A stretch of 64,000 nt of DNA, from positions 1 through 64,000 of the forward strand of contig NZ_BDCU01000013.1 of NCBI RefSeq assembly GCF_001618425.1, written 5' to 3'. A model generated the notes under the pieces. The model was not told where the DNA came from. It worked only from the letters and a program-made list of their open reading frames with translations, and did not search any database. Position numbers and translations under genes: made by a program. Positions 1-8,852 of this stretch are shown piece by piece (position 1 is the stretch's first letter; each line of letters starts with the position of its first letter). Source of the DNA: Nocardia fusca NBRC 14340. Its GTDB lineage: Bacteria > Actinomycetota > Actinomycetes > Mycobacteriales > Mycobacteriaceae.

Positions 1-51
1 ACCACGGATGTCGACCGTCCGGGGTAGGTAGAAAAATTGTGATCTCATTCC

Positions 52-69
52 GGAGGCGGGCTCGCCTCC
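52..69 (+). terminator. GC-rich hairpin in the leuS leader or end of the upstream gene
   Basis: GGAGGCG and CGCCTCC form a perfect 7-bp stem around GGCT, followed by CTACCCTTTT. An outer pairing of GGGTAG (about 22-27) with CTACCC (70-75) is also possible. It could terminate the gene to the left of the window or act as an attenuator in the leuS leader. No T-box core is visible, so a tRNA-sensing role is not supported. Confidence 0.45.
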
Positions 70-150
70 CTACCCTTTTGGGCTTGTCAGGGCGTAAGTC
101 TTAGGCTGTCGAGACGGATTTTTCCACCAGCAGCTAGAGAAGGCAGGACC

Positions 151-3045
151 GTGCAGGACTCCCGCGCAACCGAGACGGCCGGGCAGGGCTCGGTAGACCA
201 CGGCGCACCCCAGGGTCGCGCCGGTGATACGCCCGCTCATCGGTACACCGCCGAGCTCGCCGGGGAGATCGAGCGCCGGTGGCAGCAGCGGTGGAACGAG
301 CGCGGCACCTTCTTCGCCCCGAACCCGGTGGGTCCGCTGGCCGGTGAGGTCCCGGCCGACAAGCTGTTCGTCCAGGACATGTTCCCGTACCCGTCGGGGG
401 CGGGGCTGCACGTGGGCCATCCGCTGGGCTATATCGCCACCGATGTGTTCGCCCGCTACCACCGGATGCGGGGCCGCAATGTGCTGCACGCGCTGGGGTA
501 CGACGCGTTCGGGCTGCCCGCCGAGCAGTACGCGGTGCAGACGGGGGCGCATCCGCGCGCCACCACCGAATCCAATATCGCCACCATGCAGCGGCAGCTG
601 GACCGGCTGGGCCTGGGGCACGACCGGCGGCGTTCGTTCGCGACCACCGACCCCGAGTACTACAGGTGGACGCAGTGGATATTCCTGCGTATCTACAACG
701 CCTGGTACGACCAGGAGATCGGCCGCGCCCGTCCGATCGCGGAGCTGGAACAGCAGTTCGCGACGGGGGCCCGGCCGGTGCCGGACGGTAAGGACTGGGC
801 GACTATGCCCGCCGCCGAACGCAATGCCGTGCTCGACTCGTACCGGCTGGTCTACCAGACCGATTCGGTGGTGAACTGGTGTCCGGGGCTGGGCACGGTG
901 CTCTCCAACGAAGAGGTCACCGCCGACGGCCGCAGTGAACGCGGTAACTTCCCGGTGTTCCGTAAACGCCTGTGGCAGTGGATGATGCGGATCACCGCCT
1001 ACTCCGATCGGCTGATCGACGATCTGGACCGGGTGGACTGGCCGGAGAACGTCAAGGCCATGCAGCGCAACTGGATCGGGCGCTCGCGCGGCGCGCGGGT
1101 CGAGTTCGCTACCGCGGCAGGCGATGTGGAGGTCTTCACCACGCGCCCCGACACCCTGTTCGGCGCGACCTATATGGTGCTGGCCCCCGAGCACGAGACG
1201 GTGGACCGGTTGGTCGCCGCCGCCTGGCCGGAGGGCACCGATCCGCGCTGGACGGCCGGTAGTGCCACGCCGGCCGAAGCCGTGGCGGCCTACCGCAAAT
1301 CCATTGCCGCGAAATCGGATCTGGAGCGCCAGGAGAACAAGGACAAGTCCGGCGTCTTCCTGGGCGCCTACGCCACCAACCCGGTCAACGGCGCGCAGAT
1401 CCCGATCTTCATCGCCGACTACGTGCTGAGCGGCTACGGCACCGGCGCGATCATGGCGGTGCCCGGGCAGGATCAGCGCGACTGGGATTTCGCGACGACC
1501 TTCGGCCTGCCGATCATCCGGACCGTGCAACCGCCCGCGGATTTCGACGGCGAGGCCTACGCGGGTGAAGGGCCGGCGATCAACTCCGACTACCTGGACG
1601 GCCTGAACATCGCCGACGCCAAGGCGACCGTGATCGCCCGGCTGGAAGCCGACGGCCACGGCGCGGGCACCGTCCAGTACAAATTGCGGGACTGGCTGTT
1701 CGCGCGGCAGCGGTACTGGGGTGAACCGTTCCCGATCGTCTACGACGAGGCCGGCGCGCCGCACGCGCTGCCGGAATCGATGCTGCCGGTGCGGCTGCCC
1801 GAACTCGACGATTTCGCGCCCGTCACCTTCGACCCCGACGACGCGAACTCCGAACCGTCCCCGCCGCTGGCCAAGGCCACCGACTGGGTCGAGGTCGAGC
1901 TGGATCTGGGCGACGGCCCGCGCAGGTACCGCCGGGACACCAATGTGATGCCCAACTGGGCGGGGAGCTCCTGGTACCAGCTGCGCTACGCCGACCCGAC
2001 CAACTCCGCGGAATTCTGCGCCGAAGAGAACGAGACCTACTGGCTGGGCCCGCGGCCCGCCGAGCACGGCGCCGACGATCCGGGCGGGGTCGACCTGTAC
2101 GTCGGCGGCGTGGAGCACGCGGTGCTGCATCTGCTGTACGCGCGATTCTGGCAGAAGGTCCTGTTCGACCTGGGTGAGGTGAGCAGCAGCGAACCGTATC
2201 GGCGGCTGTTCAACCAGGGCTACATCCAGGCATTCGCCTATACCGACGCGCGCGGCGCCTACGTGCCCGCCGCCGAGGTGACCGAACGCGCCGGCCGGTT
2301 CTACTGGACCGACACCACGGGCACCGAGGTCGAGGTGCAGCAGGAGTACGGCAAGATCGGCAAATCGCTGAAGAACGCGATCGCCCCCGACGAGATCTGC
2401 GATCTCTACGGGGCCGACACCTTCCGCTTCTACGAGATGTCGATGGGCCCGCTGGACACCTCCCGGCCGTGGGCGACCAAGGACGTCATCGGCGCGCACC
2501 GGTTCCTGCAGCGGGTGTGGCGGCTGGTGGTGGACGAGGAGACCGGCGCGACCCGGGTCACCGAGGACAATCCCGCCGACGAGACGCTGCGGCTGCTGCA
2601 CCGGACCATCGCCGGTGTCGACGAGGATCTGGCGGCCATGCGCGACAACACCGCGGGCGCCAAACTGATCGAACTGACCAACCACCTGACCAAGGCCTAT
2701 CCCGGCGGCGCGCCGCGTTCGGCGGTGGAACCGGTGGTGCTCATGCTGGCCCCGCTGGCCCCGCATATGACCGAGGAGCTGTGGGAGCGGCTGGGGCACA
2801 CCCACTCGCTGGCCCACGGACCGTTCCCGGTGGCCGACCCGGCGTTGCTCACCGCGGAAACGGTGGAATACCCGATCCAGGTCAACGGCAAGGTCCGCAG
2901 CCGGATCCAGGTCGATCCGGAGGCCGACCGGTCCGCCATCGAGGCGGCCGCGCTGGCCGACGAGAAGATCGCCGCCCTGCTCGACGGCAAGGCCCCGCGC
3001 AAATTGATCGTGGTCCCCGGCCGCTTGGTCAACATAGTCGCGTGA
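151..3045 (+). CDS. leuS: Leucyl-tRNA synthetase
   Basis: A 964-residue cytoplasmic class I aminoacyl-tRNA synthetase that charges tRNA-Leu. The HIGH-type motif HVGH lies at residues 87-90 after PYPSGAG. The KMSKS-type loop reads KIGKS at about 735-739, close to the KMGKS form usual in bacterial LeuRS. Between them is the CP1 editing domain, including the stretch [18 protein letters not shown]. The C-terminal anticodon-binding and tail part ends near [11 protein letters not shown]. Length fits the actinobacterial family. The start is GTG, preceded by the purine-rich AGAGAAGGCAGGACC; a roughly 35-residue hydrophilic N-terminal extension precedes the conserved domain. It stands alone on this strand, and in mycobacteria leuS also lies near the yqgE gene found at 10.6 kb here. 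Confidence 0.98.
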   Translation: MQDSRATETAGQGSVDHGAPQGRAGDTPAHRYTAELAGEIERRWQQRWNERGTFFAPNPVGPLAGEVPADKLFVQDMFPYPSGAGLHVGHPLGYIATDVFARYHRMRGRNVLHALGYDAFGLPAEQYAVQTGAHPRATTESNIATMQRQLDRLGLGHDRRRSFATTDPEYYRWTQWIFLRIYNAWYDQEIGRARPIAELEQQFATGARPVPDGKDWATMPAAERNAVLDSYRLVYQTDSVVNWCPGLGTVLSNEEVTADGRSERGNFPVFRKRLWQWMMRITAYSDRLIDDLDRVDWPENVKAMQRNWIGRSRGARVEFATAAGDVEVFTTRPDTLFGATYMVLAPEHETVDRLVAAAWPEGTDPRWTAGSATPAEAVAAYRKSIAAKSDLERQENKDKSGVFLGAYATNPVNGAQIPIFIADYVLSGYGTGAIMAVPGQDQRDWDFATTFGLPIIRTVQPPADFDGEAYAGEGPAINSDYLDGLNIADAKATVIARLEADGHGAGTVQYKLRDWLFARQRYWGEPFPIVYDEAGAPHALPESMLPVRLPELDDFAPVTFDPDDANSEPSPPLAKATDWVEVELDLGDGPRRYRRDTNVMPNWAGSSWYQLRYADPTNSAEFCAEENETYWLGPRPAEHGADDPGGVDLYVGGVEHAVLHLLYARFWQKVLFDLGEVSSSEPYRRLFNQGYIQAFAYTDARGAYVPAAEVTERAGRFYWTDTTGTEVEVQQEYGKIGKSLKNAIAPDEICDLYGADTFRFYEMSMGPLDTSRPWATKDVIGAHRFLQRVWRLVVDEETGATRVTEDNPADETLRLLHRTIAGVDEDLAAMRDNTAGAKLIELTNHLTKAYPGGAPRSAVEPVVLMLAPLAPHMTEELWERLGHTHSLAHGPFPVADPALLTAETVEYPIQVNGKVRSRIQVDPEADRSAIEAAALADEKIAALLDGKAPRKLIVVPGRLVNIVA

Positions 3046-3066
3046 AGGTGACGGTCGACATGGTGG

Positions 3067-3082
3067 CCTGGGCTTTCCCAGG
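3067..3082 (+). terminator. Weak hairpin downstream of leuS
   Basis: CCTGGG and CCCAGG form a 6-bp stem around CTTT, 22 bases after the leuS stop. There is no T tract, so a terminator role is tentative. Confidence 0.25.
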
Positions 3083-3175
3083 TCTCCGTGTTGGCCGGTC
3101 GTTAATCCGTCGGTCTCCTGAGACTCGCCTGGGTGGGCTAGCGTGCGTGCGTTCAGCCCGGAACAGGAGTCCACT

Positions 3176-5215
3176 GTGAAACCTCTAGCGCTCTTTGCCG
3201 CCCACGAACCCGCGGGGTCGCGGGCTCGCGTCACCTGTCAGTACAAATGCGGAAACGCCTGCTTCCACGAGGTGCCCAACACCTCGGCGAACACCTACTT
3301 CGGGGATATCGTCGCGGGGATCTCCCGGCGGCGCCTGCTGCAGGGCAGTGCGGCCGCGGTGGTCGCGATCGGCGCGGCGAGCGCGCTCGCCGCCTGCGGC
3401 GACGGGACCGAGGTCGGCCCGGCCGCGAATTCCGGGGGCACGGGGACCGGGTTCGCGCCGGTCGCGCCGAACACCGAGGACGCGCTCGTCGTTCCGGAGG
3501 GTTACGAGCAGGGCGTCGTCATCCGCTGGGGTGATCCGCTGTTCGAGGACGCGCCCGAATTCGATTTCTTCGGCCAGACCCCGGCCGCGCAGGCCGAGCA
3601 GTTCGGTTACAACAACGATTTCGCCGGCCTGCTGCCGATCGAGGGACAGCCGGGCAAGTACCTGCTCGTGGTGAACCACGAGTACACGACCGAACAGTTC
3701 ATGTTCCCCGGCTACAAGCCCGAGGCGATCACCCGGGAACAGGTCGAGATCGCGATGGCCGCGCACGGTCTGTCCGTGGTCGAGGTGCACGGTGACCCCG
3801 GGAGTGGCCGGCTGAAACCCGTTTTCGGGAAGTACAACCGGCGCATCACCGCGACCACCGAGTTCCGGCTGACCGGGCCCGCGGCCGGCAGCCCGCTGCT
3901 GAAGACCTCCGCCGACCCCACCGGCACGAAGGTCCTCGGTACGATCAACAACTGTTCCGGCGGGGTGACCCCGTGGGGCACGGTGCTGTCCGGTGAGGAG
4001 AACTTCAACGCCTACTTCGTGGGCAAATCCGCCGATCCGGTGGCGGCGGCGCGGCTGAAACGCTACGGCATCGGCGAATCCGACGCCCCGCACTACTGGG
4101 AGAAGTTCGACAAGCGTTTCGATATCGCCGCCGAACCCAACGAATCCCACCGCTTCGGCTGGGTCGTCGAGGTGGACCCGTGGGATCCCGCCTCCACCCC
4201 GGTCAAGCACACCGCGCTGGGCCGGTTCAAGCACGAGGCGGCGAATATCCACGTCGCCGCCGACGGCACCGTCGTCGCCTACACCGGTGACGACGAGCGG
4301 TTCGACTACATGTACAAGTTCGTCTCCGCGCGCAAGGTCGAGCCCGGTACCGGGGCCGCGAGCCGCCGCCACAATATGACCATCCTGGCCGCCGGCACCC
4401 TCTACGTCGCGAAACTCACCGGCGATCACCCGGACCGGGTCGACGGTTCGGGCACCGTCCCCTCCGATCAGGGTTTCACCGGCACCGGGCAGTGGATCCC
4501 GATCCTGCGCACGGCCGAGGACGGTCGCGGCGAATCGCTGGTGGACGGGATGACCGCCGAGGAGGTCGCGGTGTTCACCCGCCTCGCCGGGGACAAGGTA
4601 GGCGCCACCAAGATGGACCGTCCCGAGGATTTCGAGGCCAACCCGAAAACCGGCAAGGTCTATGTGGCGCTGACCAACAACGACAAGCGCGGCACCGACG
4701 GCAAACCCGGGGTCGACGAGGCCAACCCGCGCAACAAGAACAAGAACGGCCAGGTACTCGAGCTCACCGACGATCACGCCGGCACCTCGTTCACCTGGAC
4801 CCTGTTGCTGGTCTGCGGTGACCCGGCCGCCGCCGACACCTACTTCGCGGGCTACGACAAGACGAAGGTCAGCCCCATCTCCTGCCCCGACAACCTCGCC
4901 TTCGATCCGTACGGCAACCTGTGGATCAGCACCGACGGCAATGCGCTCGACGCCAACGACGGACTGTTCGCGGTGGTGCTCGACGGTGACCGGCGTGGCG
5001 AGACCAAACAGTTCCTGTCGGTTCCGGTCGGCGCCGAGACCTGCGGTCCGGTGATCACCGAGGAGCGGGTCATGGTGTGCGTCCAGCATCCGGGCGAAAC
5101 CGACGATGCCTCGGTGGAGAACCCGGCCTCGCATTGGCCGGACGGCGGAACGACCCAGCCGCGCCCGGCCGTGGTGGCGGTATGGAAATCCGGGGGCGGC
5201 CGGATCGGCGTGTAG
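3176..5215 (+). CDS. PhoX/DUF839-family exported phosphatase-like protein
   Basis: A 679-residue protein of the PhoX (DUF839) family. Members are Tat-exported, metal-dependent alkaline phosphatases or related beta-propeller proteins. The twin-arginine signal ISRRRLLQG, about 45-50 residues from the start, is followed by a hydrophobic stretch ending at LAAC, so lipidation at that Cys is possible. The long pre-Tat segment (CQYKCGNACFHEV) is typical of actinobacterial members of this group. Family-like elements include LLVVNHEYT, NNCSGGVTPWGT and LSGEENF near the middle and PDNLAFDPYGNLW near the C terminus. The chosen GTG at 3176 has AGGAG 6 bases upstream; an in-frame GTG at 3143 has no good ribosome site. 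Substrate cannot be read from sequence; phosphate scavenging is the family-based guess. Confidence 0.88.
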   Translation: MKPLALFAAHEPAGSRARVTCQYKCGNACFHEVPNTSANTYFGDIVAGISRRRLLQGSAAAVVAIGAASALAACGDGTEVGPAANSGGTGTGFAPVAPNTEDALVVPEGYEQGVVIRWGDPLFEDAPEFDFFGQTPAAQAEQFGYNNDFAGLLPIEGQPGKYLLVVNHEYTTEQFMFPGYKPEAITREQVEIAMAAHGLSVVEVHGDPGSGRLKPVFGKYNRRITATTEFRLTGPAAGSPLLKTSADPTGTKVLGTINNCSGGVTPWGTVLSGEENFNAYFVGKSADPVAAARLKRYGIGESDAPHYWEKFDKRFDIAAEPNESHRFGWVVEVDPWDPASTPVKHTALGRFKHEAANIHVAADGTVVAYTGDDERFDYMYKFVSARKVEPGTGAASRRHNMTILAAGTLYVAKLTGDHPDRVDGSGTVPSDQGFTGTGQWIPILRTAEDGRGESLVDGMTAEEVAVFTRLAGDKVGATKMDRPEDFEANPKTGKVYVALTNNDKRGTDGKPGVDEANPRNKNKNGQVLELTDDHAGTSFTWTLLLVCGDPAAADTYFAGYDKTKVSPISCPDNLAFDPYGNLWISTDGNALDANDGLFAVVLDGDRRGETKQFLSVPVGAETCGPVITEERVMVCVQHPGETDDASVENPASHWPDGGTTQPRPAVVAVWKSGGGRIGV

Positions 5216-5363
5216 GCGTACCTCCGCCTTCGCTCCGGCCGTGCGCGTCGGTGCGTACCTCCGCCTTCGCTCGGGCCGTGCGCGTCGGTGCGTACCTCCG
5301 CCTTCGCTCCGGCCGTGCGCGTCGGTGCGTACCTCCGCCTTCGCTCGGGCCGTGCGCGTCCGT
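5216..5363. repeat. Four tandem copies of a 37-bp repeat
   Basis: The unit starts GCGTACCTCCGCCTTCGCTC and continues through CGTGCGCGTCGGT. Copies begin at 5216, 5253, 5290 and 5327, so the period is exactly 37. Copies alternate between TCCGGCC and TCGGGCC in the middle. The array starts on the base after the stop codon of the PhoX gene. Diverged copies occur at 20339, so it is a dispersed family. There are no unique spacers, so it is not a CRISPR array. Confidence 0.9.
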
Positions 5364-5426
5364 ATATCGGGGCGTTCGGCCACAGCTCGGTTGGGGAGTT
5401 GTCCTCGGAGTGTGGCGGCGTACAGG

Positions 5427-6230
5427 CTATCCGCTGCCGGTGAGCCCGCCCATCCGGGCGAAGCGGGCGAAATCACCCTGTGCGCCGCTGTATACGTTGA
5501 TATCGGTGTTGCCGTGGATACCCGGGATCGAGCCGGAGTCGGTCTGCTGCCAGAAGGCCCACGCGGGCCAGCGCCCGGGTACCTCCGGTTCGGCGCGGTC
5601 ACGATAGTCGGCGATCCACAGCGGGTAGCGGTGGAACTGGTCGCTGTCGGCCATCGCGGTCTGCCAGAACCGCGGGTAGGTGTAGACGATCGGCACACGT
5701 CCGGTGAGGGTTTGCACGGTGTTGAGGTAGCGGTGGGTCCAGTCGATCAGCGCGCCCGGCGCCAGACCGCCGGAATGCTCGATATCCAGTACCGGCGGTA
5801 GGTCCAGCGGGCCGTTCTGGCCGAGGACGATCGTCGCGTAGAGGGCAGCCTGCGGTTCCGGCGGGAGTTCCGGGCGGGCGTAGTGATAGGTACCGCGCGC
5901 CATCCCGGCCAACCGCATCTGCAGACTGTCCTGAACGAAGAACGGGTTGACGTAGTCCAGGCCCTCGGTGGCCTTGACCATGGCGAAACGGTGACCCGCG
6001 GCGCGGACAGAGAACCAGTCGATGGGCCGTCCACCACTGTGTTGCCAGGACGAGACATCCGGGCCGGTGGGTTCGGCGTGCGCGGGTGCGGAAACGAGCG
6101 CGAGGCCCGCCACCAGCGCGAACGTCAGCAGGCCTACGCCGGTGGGCCGGCGGCGGACTCGAACGAAGCTGCCCGGCCCCAAGCGCGAGCCGGACTTTCG
6201 CACGGTCGATCTCAATCGGGCAGTGTTCAT
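5427..6230 (-). CDS. Secreted GH25 muramidase (lysozyme)
   Basis: A 267-residue glycoside hydrolase family 25 protein, predicted to cut the N-acetylmuramic acid to N-acetylglucosamine bond of peptidoglycan. A basic N terminus is followed by a hydrophobic signal segment (TFALVAGLALVSAPAHA, residues about 35-52), giving export. The mature domain opens with PDVSSWQH, which holds the first conserved Asp. The catalytic DxE motif is in PPVLDIEHSGG, and ATEGLDYVNPFF and PLWIADY are typical of the fold. It is a single domain with no cell-wall-binding module. It is transcribed toward the repeat array and divergently from the TIGR04222 operon. It may act in wall remodelling or against competitors. Confidence 0.93.
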   Translation of the reverse strand: MNTARLRSTVRKSGSRLGPGSFVRVRRRPTGVGLLTFALVAGLALVSAPAHAEPTGPDVSSWQHSGGRPIDWFSVRAAGHRFAMVKATEGLDYVNPFFVQDSLQMRLAGMARGTYHYARPELPPEPQAALYATIVLGQNGPLDLPPVLDIEHSGGLAPGALIDWTHRYLNTVQTLTGRVPIVYTYPRFWQTAMADSDQFHRYPLWIADYRDRAEPEVPGRWPAWAFWQQTDSGSIPGIHGNTDINVYSGAQGDFARFARMGGLTGSG

Positions 6231-6322
6231 GGTCCGACCCTAGGCACGCGGAGCGGGACTCCTCGGTATTGCGCCGCCGTGTCCGACGGCGACGCGCTGT
6301 GTGGGCCTACTGAGGTTGGCCG

Positions 6323-6344
6323 AGGTGTACGTCCGTGTACACCT
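6323..6344. promoter_or_regulatory. Perfect inverted repeat, candidate operator
   Basis: AGGTGTAC at 6323-6330 and GTACACCT at 6337-6344 are perfect inverted arms with a 6-base spacer. The site lies in the 308-bp divergent gap between the GH25 gene (start 6230) and the TIGR04222-DUF692 operon (start 6539). No regulator gene is adjacent, so the binding protein is unknown. Confidence 0.55.
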
Positions 6345-6538
6345 TTCGGCTACTCCGGGTGGTCAGCATTGATGGCCGGGGCCCGTCCCGTGTCCGGACC
6401 GACCGGCGGAAGGAAGGCTCGGGATCACCAGGGCCCCGAGCCCCCGTAGGCGGGACGAACAAGTCTCGAATCGTCGTGGCGTGGTCGGGATCCGGTCCGG
6501 ATACTGGTTTCAATATTGTGCGGAGCCGGAGGTGGGTT

Positions 6539-7441
6539 ATGCGCACTGTCGGATGGTCGGCGGCGGAAACGCAACTGTTCGCGGGAGAGACCTGGGGCGT
6601 CTCCGGCCCCGCGTTCCTGCTGCTCTACCTACCGATCGCGGTTGTCGCCGTGGTGATCGGATGGCGGCTGCGGCACCGTATCGTGCACGCGCCCGCGTCG
6701 GCTCCGCCCGGTGAGCTCACCGCACCCGAACTCGGTCTGCTGACCAGCGATCGGCGGGCAGTGATGGCTTCGGTCGCGCTGCTGCGCGGTCACGATCTCA
6801 TCGACGCCGGTGGTAGTCCGGTCGGGTCCGCCGCCGCGGCGGTCGCGCTGGATCCGTTCACCGTCGCGGTGCGCGACCGGCTCGACGAGTCGAAGCAGAG
6901 CATCACCCTGGTGACCCATCGGCTCCGGGCCGAACTCGACCGAATGCGTAAGACTCTCGCAGATCGCGGTAATCTGGCCGACGGCCGGTACACGAAGCAG
7001 TTGCGGGAAGCCGCACTGCCCATTCTGGTCGTCGGCCTGTTCGGGGTGGCCCGGCTGGTCACCGGTCTGGCCAACGGAAAGCCGGTGCTCTTCCTCCTGC
7101 TCGTGCTGGTCGGGCTGGGAATCGCCGGATGGCGGGTCGCGACGCCGGTGCGGGTCACGCCCGCGGGCCGGGCGGCGCTGGCGGAGGCCGCCGACGGCAA
7201 CCGGTATCTGCGCCCGGCGAACTCGCCCTCCTATCAGACCTACGGACCCGCGGCCGCCGGGTTGGCGGTCGCGCTGTTCGGCGTGCAGGCGCTGATACTG
7301 CTCGATCCGGCGCTGAACACCGCCATGTCCGGTTCCAGCGCCGACGGTGTCTCCGGGGGCGATTCCGGAGGGAGCGACGCGGGTGGCGGCGGTGGTTGCG
7401 GTGGGGGCAGCGGCTGCGGTGGGGGCGGTTGCGGTGGCTGA
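6539..7441 (+). CDS. TIGR04222 membrane protein with Gly/Cys-rich C-terminal tail; candidate MNIO substrate
   Basis: A 300-residue protein matching the TIGR04222 membrane family as I recall it. One membrane segment lies near the N terminus (FLLLYLPIAVVAVVIGW). A soluble part follows with ELGLLTSDRRAVMASVALL, then hydrophobic segments around LPILVVGLFGVARLV, VLFLLLVLVGLGIAGW and AAGLAVALFGVQALILL. The last 30 or so residues are a flexible Ser/Gly/Asp linker and a Gly-rich tail with three Cys, each preceded by Gly (GCGGG, GCGGGG, GCGG). The ATG at 6539 follows GGAGGTGGGTT; longer upstream starts look unlikely. It is separated by only 3 bases from the DUF692 enzyme gene. A Cys-bearing tail next to a DUF692 enzyme suggests the tail is modified after translation; this is inference. 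Confidence 0.8.
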   Translation: MRTVGWSAAETQLFAGETWGVSGPAFLLLYLPIAVVAVVIGWRLRHRIVHAPASAPPGELTAPELGLLTSDRRAVMASVALLRGHDLIDAGGSPVGSAAAAVALDPFTVAVRDRLDESKQSITLVTHRLRAELDRMRKTLADRGNLADGRYTKQLREAALPILVVGLFGVARLVTGLANGKPVLFLLLVLVGLGIAGWRVATPVRVTPAGRAALAEAADGNRYLRPANSPSYQTYGPAAAGLAVALFGVQALILLDPALNTAMSGSSADGVSGGDSGGSDAGGGGGCGGGSGCGGGGCGG

Positions 7442-7444
7442 CCG

Positions 7445-8305
7445 GTGACCGGCCCGCTACCGGAAACCGCGCTCGGGATCGGCTGGCGACCGGAGATCTG
7501 CGGTGTGATCGACCGGCTGGACGGTCTCGATTTCTGTGAGGTCATCGCGGAATCGCTACGTCCGGGCGCCCGCGGTGGGGTCGAGGTGCCGGTGGAACTG
7601 GCGGCGCTGCGCGACCGGGGTACCGCTGTTGTCCCGCACGGTATCTCGTTGTCGCTGGGCGGTGCCGAGCCGGTGGACGGGCGCCGCATCGAACATCTGG
7701 CCGCATGCGCGCGGGCGGTATCGGCGCCGCTGGTGAGTGAGCACATAGCCTTCGTGCGGGCGGGGGGACTCGAGGCCGGTCATCTGCTGCCGGTGCCGCG
7801 CAGCCGGGAAGCGCTCGACGTACTGTCCGCGAATATCGCCCGCACCCGGGCCGGTTTGGACGTGCCGCTCGCGGTGGAGAACATCGCGGCGCTGTTCGAC
7901 TGGCCCGACGACGAATTCAGCGAGGCGGAATTCCTGACCGAGATCGTCGAACGCACCGGGGCGTATCTGCTGCTGGATATCGCCAATGTGTACGCGAACG
8001 CGCGCAACCGGGGCCGCGACCCGCGCACCGAACTGCGGCGCCTGCCCACCGAGCGGATCGCCTACTGCCATATCGCCGGCGGCCACGAATCCGGCGGTCG
8101 CTACCACGACACCCATCTGCATCCGATACCCGCGGAGGTGCTCGCGCTGGTCACCGAGTTCGTACCCGATCACCCGGTTCCGCTCATGCTCGAACGGGAC
8201 GGTAACTATCCGCCTGCCCACGAGCTGCTCGACGAGCTGGACGCGATAGCCAACGCCGCGGCCCGCGCACCGGTCACCGCGGCCGCCCGGGCGGGATCGC
8301 GGTGA
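7445..8305 (+). CDS. DUF692 multinuclear non-heme iron oxidative enzyme (MNIO)
   Basis: A 286-residue DUF692-family protein. Characterised members (MbnB, TglH and bufferin enzymes) use a di- or tri-iron centre to remodel Cys-containing peptides. Likely metal ligands and neighbours are visible in the usual order: GIGWRPEI near the N terminus, VPHG (H65), VSEH (E99-H100), VENIA (E145-N146), LLDIANVY (D178, N181), YCHIAGG (H209), DTHLH (D222, H224) and MLERDGNYP (E250-D252). The core looks complete; the C-terminal 30 residues are Ala-rich. It starts with GTG 3 bases after the TIGR04222 stop and overlaps the next gene by GTGA, so all three are probably co-translated. The likely substrate is the Cys tail of the upstream membrane protein. 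Confidence 0.92.
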   Translation: MTGPLPETALGIGWRPEICGVIDRLDGLDFCEVIAESLRPGARGGVEVPVELAALRDRGTAVVPHGISLSLGGAEPVDGRRIEHLAACARAVSAPLVSEHIAFVRAGGLEAGHLLPVPRSREALDVLSANIARTRAGLDVPLAVENIAALFDWPDDEFSEAEFLTEIVERTGAYLLLDIANVYANARNRGRDPRTELRRLPTERIAYCHIAGGHESGGRYHDTHLHPIPAEVLALVTEFVPDHPVPLMLERDGNYPPAHELLDELDAIANAAARAPVTAAARAGSR

Positions 8306-8655
8306 CGGACGCGCAGGCGCCCGGATTGGCCGATCGGCAGGCGGCCCTGGTGCGTGCCCTGGTGGTGGGGGAAGCGGTCCCGGCGGGTTTCGACCCGGCC
8401 GCGGTGGGTGCGGCGGCACACGCACTGCGGCACAAACGGGCCCGGGAGGTCGCGGCCCGCCATCCCGAACTGGTGCACGCCACCGGTCCGGATTTCACCG
8501 AGCGGTTCGTCGAATGGGCGCGGAATCGGCCGAAGGACGCGACCGCGGCCGATGCCCTGCGTTTCGCCCGCGAGTGCGGTATCCCGTGGCCGCCGTCGCG
8601 TCCAGGACTCCTCGCCCCGGTGTCCGGGCTGCTACGGCGACTTCGCTCGTGGTGA
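8302..8655 (+). CDS. Small MNIO partner protein (SCO6045 C-terminal-like)
   Basis: A 117-residue, mostly helical, Ala/Arg-rich protein. Its body (RQAALVRALVVGEAVPAGFD, then HALRHKRAREVAARHPELV and FTERFVEWARNRP) resembles a domain that I recall as a C-terminal fusion on some streptomycete DUF692 proteins. Here it is a separate gene overlapping the DUF692 gene by 4 bases (GTGA). In methanobactin and bufferin systems the DUF692 enzyme needs a small partner that binds the substrate, so an analogous substrate-recognition role is inferred. There is no signal peptide or membrane segment. Similarity to MbnC itself is not evident by eye. Confidence 0.75.
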   Translation: MTDAQAPGLADRQAALVRALVVGEAVPAGFDPAAVGAAAHALRHKRAREVAARHPELVHATGPDFTERFVEWARNRPKDATAADALRFARECGIPWPPSRPGLLAPVSGLLRRLRSW

Positions 8656-8852
8656 CCCGAAGTCATCGCCCCGCCGCGACCGCGGTTCGGTGCCGCGGGC
8701 CGATTCGGCCCGGCCGTTCGCCCATTCCATAGCCGGTGTCAGAGCCGGACACCCCGATGTGGAAACCCGCCACCTGCTTATTACAACGATTCACCAGATA
8801 ATGAACCGCTAAACAACGGCAACTTGATGGCGTGTTTATCGACGCTGTCGGC

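Noticed and set aside
1..150. T-box riboswitch in the leuS leader
   Set aside because: No T-box core sequence and too little leader; only a simple hairpin is visible.
70..3234. Very long open frame antisense to leuS
   Set aside because: A by-product of high GC third positions; the opposite strand encodes an unmistakable LeuRS and the antisense protein has no domain.
5216..5363. CRISPR array
   Set aside because: Units are contiguous with no unique spacers and no cas genes are present.
3185..5698. Long antisense frame across the PhoX gene and repeat array
   Set aside because: Gly/Arg/His-rich composition without domains; the sense strand carries a Tat signal and family motifs.
5106..5801. 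Repeat-containing plus-strand proteins reading through the 37-bp array
   Set aside because: They are translations of the repeat and the antisense of the GH25 gene; no start signal.
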